Source of the DNA: Apus apus
Lineage: Eukaryota > Chordata > Aves > Apodiformes > Apodidae
Reading direction: 5' to 3'
DNA: 64,000 bases
NCBI RefSeq assembly: GCF_020740795.1
Contig: NC_067301.1
Coordinates: forward strand, 5,270,001 to 5,334,000
In this document: piece by piece, positions 12,301 through 21,967 of the stretch
Numbering within the stretch: position 1 is the stretch's first letter
Layout: every line of letters begins with the position of its first letter
Program-made: the position numbers and the translations under genes
The notes under the pieces: generated by a model
The model's database searches: none
Told to the model about the DNA's origin: nothing
The model's input: only the letters and a program-made list of their open reading frames with translations

Positions 12301-15300
12301 CACAGGAATATTGTCTTTTAATTTCCTACAGTTATGCATTCTTTTTAGTGCAAGCATTATCTTGGCAAGTAGGCAGTGATAAGAGCAACAGTATTCTCAA
12401 GAGGCCTATCCAAAGGGACATGTTACAATCTGTTACTACCCTGTATCACCAGGTTCCCCAATGCAACTTAATCTTCCTTGATTTTGCTTTCCCATGTGAT
12501 TTCTTCCATACAATTGACTCAGATTCAAGACCATTTCATTCCTGCTTAAATCCTTGAAACAGATGGAATTTTGGTTACGGTAAGTAGTGATGACCCTGCT
12601 GTCCTGCAGAGTTGATCTGGCTTTACTAGGTGAGGAAAGTCACCACTCTGATAGTGGAGATGTCTCAAGATGATAAATAATATTCTTAGAGGTGGAACAC
12701 TGACTATTTTTAAATAATTAGGAATCATTTGAAGAGATACAGAACTCCAATAGAATGCAATATGTGGTCAGCCTGTCAGGGACAAGTGACAAAGCTCAGC
12801 TTGGTCTGCAGTACCACATTTTAACCTTTTGGTGGGGTTCTTAGTCTTTGAAAAAGACTCTCAACGGCACGAAATTAACAGCCAGTTAATCTTCTGATTT
12901 CTGTTTGGGTTGCGTGTTTCAAATTACTCTTTTTTGTGATAATTAAAGACTGTGTGTTTCCTGTACTGCCTCTGTATCACTTCCAGGATCTGTACCGCAG
13001 ACCTTGATTATTCATTCTTGTTTCTTACTAGGTGACTAACTGGAGTTTTTCTGTTTGTTTAAAGGGACAGACAGCACAGATACGGAATGTAAACCTTGTC
13101 CTCCTGGCACGTTTTCAGACGCGGAATCTTACGATAGCAGCTGCACACCACACAGAGTGTAAGCCAGTGTTGCTGTCTAATTTAGCTGTGCACGGGGTTG
13201 TTTTCTTGCCTAACTCCTCTTCTTGTTTCTTGCAGTTGTAAATCAGTGGCTGTTCCTGGAAACAGCAAAAATGACACCGTTTGCAACGACTCAGGAACAG
13301 CAGCTGCCACAGTTCTACCTCACACTGTCTTGAACCTGCTCCTGACCCAGAGCTCAGCTTCCAACAAACCTGAAATAATAACTCGACCTGTCATTTTAAA
13401 CTCTGTACCTGACATGTCTCACATCATTGGTGAGCTATTAATTCATTTAGAGTCATTTTTGTCTGACTAGGAAGCAAGTTCATATTTAGTTCTCATTTTC
13501 TTCCCAAGACCAATCACCCTGTACCCAAGCAGAACCTCAGAGCAGCTGAATTAGTTCAAGATTATACTACTTGTAGTGAGTTGCATAATATTTACCTATG
13601 CATCTGTGCTACCCCAGTGCATTCTACAGTCCTTCTAAGTCTGGAAAAATTTCTAAAAATCTCCAAACTAGATTATACAAGGCATTTCCTGAGAACTGCT
13701 GCTATGAAGAAGCTGGTACAAAAGGTTCTTATCTTAGATCTGGACTGAGGCAAGCTTGAGTTCATAAACCTCCTGGTGAGAGGTCTTTGGAAGACTTGTG
13801 GCAGCTTTTCCCGAGACAGGAAGCCCTTATAGCATTCCAAATGTGGATCTATTCTCTCCTGTTCACAACCTACCCGGAAGACATGTATGTTTAAGAGCAT
13901 TCTGGGCTGCCCAGCCTTGTATTTAACAAACTGTTGCTATCACGGAGAGGTATCTTTTGTGACTGATGACAAAAATCTATCCTCACTTTTCAGGACAGAA
14001 AAACTAAATATTATGAAGTGGTGGTGACTGAAATGAGACCTTAGCATCCAACAATAGAGGCAACACATGTGAATGTCAGACACAGTTGATACTTGTAAAT
14101 TTAGCTTTTGTAGCCATGGACAGAAACTATGATAATTACTTCCTTTGTCAGGTCAACCTTCTGAATAATTTCTCTCTTAAATTTATTTTCAGGATCAGTA
14201 GCAGGACCATTGTTATTGGTCCTGATAATTGCTATTTTGGGGTATTGCTTAGTCTTCAAAAAAAAAGGTAAGATTCATGAAGTGAAAACAAGCAGATCTG
14301 TAAATACTGGAAAGTGTGCCACCTTATTTCCTACTAGTTTGAGTCTAGTGGTTGACTGCTGTTAGTGTCTTAGAAGATGACAGGTCTCTTTGAAGCTTTT
14401 CTCATGGCTGGTTATGGATGAAGGATCACTAACATATATAGATCTATGAATCTATATAGAATCTACATAGATTCTTTGGTGGCTAATAATGGAAGAGTTA
14501 ATTTATATTTTGGCAAGGGGATAAGGTGATGATTTACAGGTTTCTGCCTTGCTATCTGGCAACCTATAGCTTCATGAAACCCTGAGGGGCTTTTGACACC
14601 ATCCTACACTGGGGTGAAATTGGCCAAAGGGTTCAAAAGTCAAGGGAAGAGAGACTGAGAGAAAACTCATGCATATCAGCTTGATCACATAAGCTTTGCA
14701 ACTATAGCAAAATAGAATTTTAAAAAAATCTCCAGGAATTCCATATGTATTTAGAGTAAAAGTATCTTTATTATATCGCATGGAATTAAATTAATCTCAG
14801 TACAGGGATACAGTGAGGCAAATTCAGGTCTCTCTTGTTCCTCAGATCTTAAAAAATTGTCTAAACATACAACATCCCAGTGGAACCAAACAGCTGTACA
14901 ACAGTTGAGCTACTGCTGGAGCTTGTAAAACATTTTAACTTCATAATTTAGATGTATTATCAAATGCTATCATTAAACAGTCATGACCATAGTTTGTTGT
15001 CATTGATGCCTATTCTCTCTGACACTATACTAGAAAAAATATTTATGCAGAAGGTCCTCTTTGCTTGCTGGCTAAATTTAAGTCACATTAAAAAACTAAT
15101 ACAATATAGTTTTAAACATTTTCAGATGATGTGTAATAAGTGTACATTTGGAGTTTATTCCAGGAGCAGAGGATATCATTCAGACTAGTTAAGAGAGCTT
15201 TTCCAACTGATACAACTTTAAGTGTTAATGAGCTGTCTTTTCTCACTTGCAGCCCTTACATATTCTCCACCAACTACAGAAGCAGATTCGGTGAGTGTCA

Positions 15301-16881
15301 CTCCTACCTTTCCATCTTCTCTCTGTCTTTAAAAGGGGTATGGGAACCTTGCAGACTTACCCAATTGCAAGGAGAAGAAAACAAAGCAGAAATACAGCTG
15401 GGGTGGTTTGGTCCCTGAGCTAGAGTGTAAGATGTACCTCACATAACCTATGTAATGTGCCATCCTCATTTTAGGTTAGGCTATATTAGCAGTAAAACAC
15501 TGGTGTGGTTCACAAGACAGATTTTAGAGCCTCTGTTCCCTTGGTGATCAGTGAAGTGCTGTAGGTGCCTTCAGGAGACAGGTTCATTTTGTTGAATGCC
15601 TAATGAGCTGGTATGAATTTTATTTACAGTCATCACCACACAAATAGCAATTGTCAGTGATTTCTTCAGCTTCCTAGGTACTGACCAGTGCTGTGTTAGT
15701 GTTTTCTTTAAAAAGACTAATGTTTTGCATTTCTCTGCAAATGTTCCAGCCCTTTTCCTCTACCGAAAAGGAGTGTGACAAAAAAGTAAGAAATACAGGA
15801 TCACAAAACTCCAGCAATTCTGAACAGGAGGAACAGCATCTCTTGGAAACTTCCGAGTCCAGCAGTAGCTCCCTGAATAATCCAACTGGGTCTGCAAGAG
15901 TCAGTGTAGGAAGTAACAAGAACAATGAAAAGAAAGAAACAGAAGGATTTCAGCAGCAATATTTGTCTGTGGGAGGTTGGAAGCTTCACAGTGGAGACAG
16001 ACACAGCTCTGCAAGTTCAGGTAAGAATGTGTCCAAATGATCCATAACCTTCTGAAATTGATTGTCAATTATGAGTCTTTGTAGCACAAGATTAAATGGC
16101 AGGATGAAACATCAGACCCATCTTCAACAGGGAGAGTAGCTTTTGAAAAGAAAAAGCAATTGTTTTTAAGTTGTCACCTAGGAGAGTGTGATCAATGGTG
16201 AGAGTTATTTGCAGACTAGAGGGATCAGTGTGAAGGAGGCACTCACCTGTGAGTGGGATCATGAGCCAAAGGGAGCAGTGAGAAAAGGACATTGTTAAAA
16301 GCAGCTGAAGTGGCAGCAGATGGGTAGGGAATTGGCAGAGATCCAGGGCTCTGTATTCATTTCTATGGCTTTTTTATTTCTGGCATAACGTGGATTTTGT
16401 GGAAGCAAAAACCTCTAAAATGCTACAGAACCAACCCCACCAGCTTACCTAAATTAAGTGAACCAGGAAGATAATTTCGTGTCTATTTTTAACTTTAAGT
16501 CAAAGAACTACAAAAAGAATCCAGTCGTCCTGTTCTGGGTGTTATTCCTCTGTGCTTAATGTGTTTTCTGTTTATTTGACAGAACTTTCTGGGAACGGAG
16601 GAACGCAGGTGAATGTGACTTGTATTGTTAAAGTGTGCAGCCCAGACTGCAGTTCCCAGTTCCCAGAACAGTCTAGTTCAACTAGTATGGATTATGAAAA
16701 TGCTCCCTGTTGTTCCTTGAGAGGGGAACAAATTCCTCTGTCCAAAGAAGAAAACCCCTTGAAAAAAGAAACTGAAATTCAAATCTCAGTGGAAAATGAG
16801 GACAATTTAATTCAAGACTTAGTTCCAGAAGAAAAGAAGTTTCCTCTGGGTGTTCAAGATGCGGAGCTGAAAACCAGTTAA
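3140..16881 (+). CDS. TNFRSF1B: TNF receptor superfamily member 1B (TNFR2, p75)
   Basis: Ten coding exons join with consistent phases to 1,407 nt (468 codons; human has 461). Segments in order: signal peptide, about residues 1-18; cysteine-rich domains CRD1 31-68, CRD2 71-111, CRD3 113-154 and CRD4 157-193 with 6, 6, 6 and 4 cysteines, as in mammals; stalk to about 241; one membrane helix about 244-263; then a cytoplasmic tail with a serine-rich stretch. The tail ends with the family-specific block GTQVNVTCIVKVC, the TRAF2 motif SKEE (423-426) and a conserved extreme C-terminus PLGVQDAELKTS. There is no death domain, which separates it from TNFR1. Known role: plasma-membrane receptor for TNF, preferentially the membrane form, signalling through TRAF2/cIAP to NF-kB and important in lymphocytes and endothelium. 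N-glycosylation sequons occur at N100, N189 and N194. The start ATG has G at -3 and +4. VPS13D follows on the same strand. Confidence 0.95.
3194..9846 (+). other. TNFRSF1B: TNFRSF1B intron 1
   Basis: 6.65 kb, the longest intron of the gene; the first 150 bp are still CpG island. It is otherwise AT-rich with short open frames that are not recognisable as exons. It carries a three-copy TAGACTT repeat at 6104-6124. Large first introns of receptor genes often hold enhancers, but none can be identified here by eye. Confidence 0.8.
6104..6124. repeat. TAGACTT x3 micro-repeat
   Basis: Three exact head-to-tail copies of the heptamer TAGACTT in TNFRSF1B intron 1. Simple slippage product with no evident function. 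Confidence 0.9.
9847..9949 (+). CDS. TNFRSF1B: TNFRSF1B coding exon 2 (CRD1 first half)
   Basis: 103 nt, phase 0 in and phase 1 out; acceptor ttctcttag, donor GTAGGT. Residues 19-53 begin EYSMPYTPQFGQC and end CCSQCPP, the counterpart of the human YAPEPGSTC...CCSKCSPG segment. It supplies four of the six CRD1 cysteines. The longest ATG-initiated open frame across it is in another frame and is spurious. Confidence 0.93.
10820..10948 (+). CDS. TNFRSF1B: TNFRSF1B coding exon 3 (CRD1 end, CRD2)
   Basis: 129 nt, phase 1 to phase 1; acceptor gttaaatag, donor GTAGGC. Residues 53-96 include CSPCRPNTYTEIWNW followed by C-FAC-SPPC, matching the human STYTQLWNWVPECLSC pattern of CRD2, a ligand-contact domain in TNFR2. 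Confidence 0.93.
12039..12188 (+). CDS. TNFRSF1B: TNFRSF1B coding exon 4 (CRD2 end, CRD3)
   Basis: 150 nt, phase 1 to phase 1. Residues 96-146 carry QTCTRSQDRICSCPPNEYC and the CxxCxxxxKCGKGYRVSRRG block that parallels human RICTCRPGWYC...APLRKCRPGFGVARPG. It contains the NQT sequon at N100. Confidence 0.93.
13065..13158 (+). CDS. TNFRSF1B: TNFRSF1B coding exon 5 (CRD3 end, CRD4)
   Basis: 94 nt, phase 1 in and phase 2 out. Residues 146-177 read GTDSTDTECKPCPPGTFSD, close to the human TSDVVCKPCAPGTFSN. The donor is GTAAGC at 13159; an overlapping GT at 13157 would break the frame with exon 6 and was not used. Confidence 0.92.
13236..13429 (+). CDS. TNFRSF1B: TNFRSF1B coding exon 6 (CRD4 end and stalk)
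   Basis: 194 nt, phase 2 to phase 1. Residues 177-242 start VCKSVAVPGNSKNDTVC, the end of CRD4, then a Ser/Thr/Ala-rich membrane-proximal stalk. The stalk corresponds to the O-glycosylated, sheddase-sensitive region of mammalian TNFR2 but is less proline-rich. The only intron before it is 77 bp, near the minimum for splicing. Confidence 0.92.
14193..14267 (+). CDS. TNFRSF1B: TNFRSF1B coding exon 7 (transmembrane helix)
   Basis: 75 nt, phase 1 to phase 1. Residues 242-267 read GSVAGPLLLVLIIAILGYC followed by LVFKKK: one hydrophobic helix closed by a basic stop-transfer cluster, as expected of a type I receptor. Confidence 0.93.
15253..15290 (+). CDS. TNFRSF1B: TNFRSF1B coding exon 8 (juxtamembrane)
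   Basis: 38-nt small exon, phase 1 to phase 0, encoding ALTYSPPTTEADS. Acceptor cacttgcag and donor GTGAGT are both strong. It is needed to join exon 7 (phase 1) to exon 9 (phase 0). Confidence 0.85.
15750..16020 (+). CDS. TNFRSF1B: TNFRSF1B coding exon 9 (cytoplasmic, Ser-rich)
   Basis: 271 nt, phase 0 to phase 1; residues 280-370. It contains EEQHLLETSESSSSSLNN, which parallels human EQQHLLITAPSSSSSSLES, then a low-complexity polar stretch of little conservation. Confidence 0.92.
16583..16881 (+). CDS. TNFRSF1B: TNFRSF1B coding exon 10 (TRAF2-binding tail)
   Basis: 299 nt to the TAA at 16879-16881; residues 370-468. It carries GTQVNVTCIVKVC, identical to human apart from K for N, then the TRAF2 core SKEE at 16741-16752 and the conserved C-terminal PLGVQDAELKTS at 16843-16878. 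These blocks identify the gene as TNFRSF1B rather than another TNFRSF member. Confidence 0.95.
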
Positions 16882-16945
16882 AGGAAAGAGCAGACCATAT
16901 ACTGATTGACTGATAGGATGAATCAAGCAACCCTCTGTCTTCTCA

Positions 16946-16951
16946 AATAAA
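16946..16951 (+). terminator. TNFRSF1B: Polyadenylation signal AATAAA of TNFRSF1B
   Basis: Canonical hexamer 65 bp after the stop codon, which would give a very short 3' UTR with cleavage near 16965-16980. Mammalian TNFRSF1B has a much longer 3' UTR, so a distal site further down is also possible. Confidence 0.55.
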
Positions 16952-16969
16952 CATTGTTAAATGTAGCAT

Positions 16970-18829
16970 TCTTACAGATACTTTACATTTCAGACAAATA
17001 TTGACACTTGATGCTTTTGAAGTTTGTCATGGCTTCTGTCAGCTTTGAGAGTCCAAGGCGGATCTTTGCAGTTTAAAAAAACTTGGATGATTTTTCTTTT
17101 AAACTGAATGGCCAGCTCCTCCCTTTCTGCTGGAATACCTTAGAAAGACCTTCACCAGATTTGAAAAGCAATGTTTTCCTAACTTTATGCCACTGATTTT
17201 TCTGCTGATGATAATTTGGGTTCAGGTATGCCACCTGTCAAGAACGTGGCTGTGAGCAGCACTTCTAAGAGACTGGAGTTAAATCATTATTCATTCAATG
17301 CTAATGAATTATCCATTTGATTTTAAAACTATTTCATTTTATTTCCTATCCCATATCTTCATGGACATCCTTTCCTTCATCCTTCTTGATATTTGTTATT
17401 ACAGTTTGCTTTTGGTTATTATTGGACCAAACATCTCAAATCAACCTTGAGTACATCAAGGAGTGAAATCTTTCAGATGAGCTTTTCTTACCAGATTACA
17501 GCTATTATGTCTAAGTAATAGCATTTCATTAACTGTGCATAGTTCATTTTATTTTAGAAAAGAAAATCTAGATTAAATAGTTGTTACTTGGAGTAGGAAG
17601 TAAGTTCCTTTTATTGACAGCTCTAAAGTTTGTCATCTTTGTGTCCTGGCTGATTTAATGTGATTGATTCTGACCTCATTTTTGAGGTTAACCATAAACT
17701 CCAAGTATTTCTCTCTGTGTTCCAGTGGGTATTAGAGAAGATCTATGTGACTATGTATGCCAGACAGCTCACTGACCTCTGGATGACTGTGTAGCATCAT
17801 CTGTAAAAAGTGGAATTGACTTAGACCTCAGAACCAGAAAATCCTGTTCTTCACTTCTTGCTTGATGCTGAATATCCAACCACCTCCTCCAGAAAATTAG
17901 TAGAGGTTCTCCTTGAATTAAGTGGGAGTGTTTGGTTTTGGAAGTTGATTTTTAGGATCCCATAATTATATTTCACGTAAGTGACTTAACCAGCAATTGT
18001 GGTGTCTGTATTCAGCCAGAATTTGCAGTGTGGTATCCAAATTACATATGAGTGAAGTCATACAGCAGGCATAACTTTTTTTTCTTTCATGCCATAAAAC
18101 CATCCTGGTGGACCAGATGATCATTTTAGTTCCCTTCCAACTGAACCCTTCTACCTCCAGAGAAACCAAATGCAGTCATTATTTCTGAGGCCTTAGACTG
18201 AAAAAAGGAGATTTTGCAATAGCATTTATTCTACAGCTACAGAAGAGATACAGGTTTTAAAATACAAATTTTTAACTTCCACAAAAGCTTTGAGTTTTCC
18301 TAACAACATTTCTGGAACTGAGAACAAAGGTCTCTATAGATTTTGTACAAACAGGTCTTTACTTCTACTGTGAAGAAACCTTTTACAACTATATATTCAG
18401 CTTGTCCTTCAAAGTGATTTTCAGAAAAGACTTTGAAAATGGGCACACTGAAACTATTGCAAAACTGAAGGACTTAAGAGAAGAACCTAATTTTATCCAG
18501 TTCTTTGACCCTCTTCCACCGTTCTGAGGATTGTCATGTCTTCTCTGTCAGCTCCCAGGATTGGGACCACATTGAAGCAGCAATGGAAGATTTTTTTTAA
18601 GATGTCTTTAAACCATCAAGGAGGATCCCACTGTAGGAGTCAATTTACTGGGTTTTAAATTACGGAGCTGTGTGACAAAAGGAAAACACAACTCTCGTGT
18701 TGAAGTAGGAAAAAATGCACTTGCATTTGCTTATTAAAAAAAACACCCAACAAATTTAAAGCCTGTAGTTTTACAATGATGGCTGTTTTCAAGTTCCCTG
18801 GCCTCCCCGCTCAACAAAATGCTCGTTCT
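16970..18829. other. Intergenic or long 3' UTR, no gene
   Basis: AT-rich sequence between TNFRSF1B and the VPS13D promoter. Apart from a CR1 3' fragment at about 18107-18164 I see no gene. Part of it may be transcribed as an extended TNFRSF1B 3' UTR. Confidence 0.55.
18107..18164 (+). repeat. CR1 LINE 3'-end fragment, plus strand
   Basis: Reads tggaccagatgatcatttta, then ttcccttccaactgaaccct, the sense strand of the CR1 3' terminus, without the final ATTCTATGATT units. It is short and diverged, in the opposite orientation to most CR1 copies in the window. Confidence 0.65.
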
Positions 18830-19900
18830 TAGAACGTTCTTTCGGTCTGTAGGCTGAACCCGCTGGTTTAGTGCCGGGGACTGATCCCGGGCCGCCTTCT
18901 GGCCGCGAGCGACCACCGAAACAATCACCCCCTTCGCCCCCGGCCCGGGAAGCCCGGGGGCCCCTTCGGGAGCCGCAGGCCCCGCTCCCCGGCGGCCGGA
19001 GCGCGAGCTCAGCCCGCGCGGGCAGCGCGTCCCGCACCCGCCGGCCCCGCGCGGAGGGGAGCGCAGGGTCCCGCCCGCCCCGCTCCGTCCTGCCCCGCTC
19101 GGCCCCGCCCGCTCCGCCCCGGCCCCGCCTCCCGGCGGCGGGAGGACGCCCACATCGATAGCTCGGCGCTCCCGTCCTCAGGCGTCTCCCCGTCGGTTGG
19201 CTCGGCTCGCTCGGCGTGCGGCCCGCCGGCCCCGCTGAGCAGGCGGCCGCTCCGGGAGCTCAGGTGGGTACCGGCGGGCCGGGGCAGCCGCGCTGCCAGC
19301 CGCGGGGCCCGCTTGTCCGTTCCTCCTGCGTCAGGCTCGGCGGGCAGCTGCAGCGCGGCTGCATGGCGCGGGCCCGGCCCTGAGGGGCTCCTCCCTGCCG
19401 CACGCCCCTCGCCGGGCTCCGCCCCGCCGTCCCGGCTTCACCGGGGGGCGAGGGGCGGCCGCGCGGTCCCTTGTCCCTCCACCGCGGGGCGGGGGCGAGG
19501 AGCCTGTCCCCGCAGCGGGCTCTGCCCGGCGCCTCAGCCCCGCGGCCGGGCCTGGCGGGGCCCCCGAGGCGCCCTCCCCGTGTGGCGCAGGCCTTTTGCC
19601 CCCGCTCTGCCCGGGGCTTCCTCAGGGCTCTCCCGGGCCGCCTCAGGGCAAGGTGACCTTTCGCTTCCACTCTGACGGGCGTTGTGTGCCAACAGGTCTC
19701 TCTTGCCGGTCCTCCTCCCCACGGTGCGTTTGCGTGCGGGGACGGAGAGAAGGGAGGGTGTCCTGAGGGCTCCTCCCCGCCCTTAATTCTGTGTAACCGG
19801 GCGCTGAGGAAAATGCCCCCTCCGCCTTGGCAGGCAGCGGCTTCCCAGCCCGCTTCCCTCGCCCCGCTCCTTCAGGGCCTGCTCTGGCCTCCTCGATAGA
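18830..19900 (+). promoter_or_regulatory. VPS13D: CpG island and promoter of VPS13D
   Basis: Sharp G+C and CpG rise of about 1 kb with several GGGCGG/CCGCCC boxes and no TATA box, 2.0-3.0 kb upstream of the VPS13D start codon. A ubiquitously expressed gene with a CpG-island promoter and a 5' non-coding exon is the expected architecture. Long open frames on both strands here result from GC richness. Confidence 0.65.
19150..19263 (+). other. VPS13D: Probable 5' non-coding exon 1 of VPS13D
   Basis: The donor CAG|GTGGGT at 19264 lies in the middle of the CpG island. The next acceptors before the start codon are at 21796 and 21863, so a spliced leader is required if transcription starts here. The 5' edge is a guess, since no start site can be read from sequence. 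Confidence 0.4.
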
Positions 19901-21796
19901 CAAATGACGTTGTTTTCCAGAAAAAGTTAGCCGGTTTTGGGTGAGGTCCTGTTTTGGACTTTGATTCTCATCCCGATAAGCACTTAGGGTTCCTGCTTTA
20001 CTGCGTGTGTTAAGAAAATAAAGCGAACTGTCAGAAAATCAAGTGCTCTGCTTTTGGCTCAAGTGGCACAGCAGTGGACTAGAAAGCTGCGTATGTAAAA
20101 GCCTTAAAACATATGAGACATTCCTCAAAAATAAATACTTATGTTACGCAAGTTTAGGTTAAGGAGGTGATTTACTTTATTTAGAGTTCTTGTGATGAAT
20201 TTGGGTGCAGAATTGTTCATACACTGGAGGTTTTCAGTCACTGGGATGCTAAGCAGTTCTGTGCTTCTGAGTTTTTCTTCACGATCTTTCCTCTGATTTG
20301 GCTCCTAACACCTATAGATTTCTGGTTTTAGTATTTTTTTTAAGGGTAAGCTGACAAAGATTATTCTGTTTGCTGTTGTTTGAACTTCAGCTTTCTTGTC
20401 AACTTTGTTAGAATTAAAATCTTTGAAGTGGTAGCCCAGAAGCCACATGTGTACAAATGCTTGGTCTTTATTATTCTGTGGAATAAGACTATTTTTTTTT
20501 TAAATGTGGGGAAATTTTACAAAGATAAAAGGTTAAATGTGTTTAAGGTGAAGATAAACTTTGTTTGAATGTAATTTCCCTCTATTATTTATGATGTTTG
20601 TGTTTCTTCTGCACGACAGCACAGTTTTACTTTTCAGCCTCTAGAAAAAGCATTTATTTGCTTAATTCTGGTTATTTTATTTACCTATATTACTTAAGTG
20701 TTTAACTTTTTTAAAAGGAGATACAGGCTTGAATGTTGGTGCTTAAAATCAAGCAAACTTTGTTATGGGAAAATTTAGAATCCTTGTATCAAACTAAAAA
20801 TGAAGCCATCATTCTCTTCTGTTGTCAGATGTAAATAAGTCAGATGTACCTTGCTTTTCTGCTCTTTAGGACTCAATCTCACATACATTGGTTTAGAGAG
20901 GCATGTGAGGTTGGGAGACGTTGCTGCAAACAGATCTGATGTATTTACTACGTTCTAACCACAAGATATGGCCTGCGTGCTTTTGTACTTACTGAAATAA
21001 CACACTTGATCCTGCCCTTGCAGAACCCGAGTAGTTTTGCAATTCGGTGGTTAAAAACTTGATCAGGGTCTTAAGAGTTTTAATGATCTGATTACCACAT
21101 AAGTTGAAGCAGAAGTGATTGGAGAAGAGTATGAAGGGAAATGTTTGCATATATCAGCAGTGTTGCTTCTCTAATGTAGATTGATTTCTCTTCTTGATGC
21201 AATAATCTATGCTGTCACTTTGGAAGCCTGTTAGAGTAACTGTTGATGAGCTATTTATGGGACTTGTATCTAATTACTTCCCACACATACGCTCTTCCCA
21301 AAAAAGAGGTTTGAGCAGGGTGTGTTGTTTCACAGATACATACACAAATTCTACAAAAATGCAATTGAAGCTGCTGGGCTTTTACTTTAGCCCAGGCTTC
21401 CAAAACCAGAATGTTGGCAATTTGGATAAAATACTGTCAGTAGAAGTCGAGGAAGCCAGTGCAAAACTGCTTCAGATAAATGTGGAGTTTTAGTCTTCCC
21501 TTTTCTGGAGGAGAATTGTGGATTGGCCTTGTTGCTTGTTGCAGCAAATCATGGTGTTTTTATCAGAAGGAAGGAAAGATTAATTGGGAACTGGTAGTGG
21601 TCTGAAGTCATCAGAGTTTTATATGAAACTGATTTGAGACTTAAAGGGCATTAAGCATTTTTAAAGGTAGAAATTGAGCTTAGTGTTTTTACTGGTTTTT
21701 AGACTGATTATAGTAAGAATGACAGTGACAGCAGTACATCAGCTCTGCTGAGAATGTGTTTCAGACAGTCATGTTATTCTTGTTTTTTTCTTTCAG
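19264..21796 (+). other. VPS13D: VPS13D intron 1
   Basis: 2.5 kb. The first 640 bp are CpG island and the rest is AT-rich. Nothing else is recognisable; a 94-codon open frame at 21209-21493 lacks any known motif. Confidence 0.5.
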
Positions 21797-21870
21797 AGCA
21801 AGACTGTAATTATGGGACAGAAATCCAGAAAATGACAGAAAAACATTAGTTGCTCTCTTCTAGGACAGTC
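21797..21870 (+). promoter_or_regulatory. VPS13D: VPS13D exon 2 leader with two uORFs
   Basis: After the acceptor ttttttctttcag (ending 21796) the leader holds two tiny upstream frames: ATG at 21812 ending TGA at 21835 (MGQKSRK) and ATG at 21832 ending TAG at 21849 (MTEKH), overlapping as ATGA. A second acceptor, ctctcttctag (ending 21863), would remove both and leave only seven bases before the main ATG at 21871. Confidence 0.6.
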
Positions 21871-21967
21871 ATGTTGGAAGGATTGGTAGCCTGGGTCCTC
21901 AACACCTATTTGGGCAAATATGTCAATAACCTGAACACAGACCAGCTTTCAGTTGCTCTTCTGAAGG
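21871..21967 (+). CDS. VPS13D: VPS13D exon 2 (start codon, Chorein N-terminus)
   Basis: 97 coding nt, phase 1 out. Begins [18 protein letters not shown], the invariant amphipathic Chorein start of VPS13 proteins, which fixes the initiator ATG. Donor GTGAGG. Confidence 0.95.

Noticed and set aside
18734-19903. Long open frames on both strands in the VPS13D CpG island, including a 139-codon minus-strand frame
   Set aside because: Compositional artefact of high G+C; no domain, no splice structure and no conservation pattern visible. A divergent non-coding transcript is possible but cannot be read from sequence.
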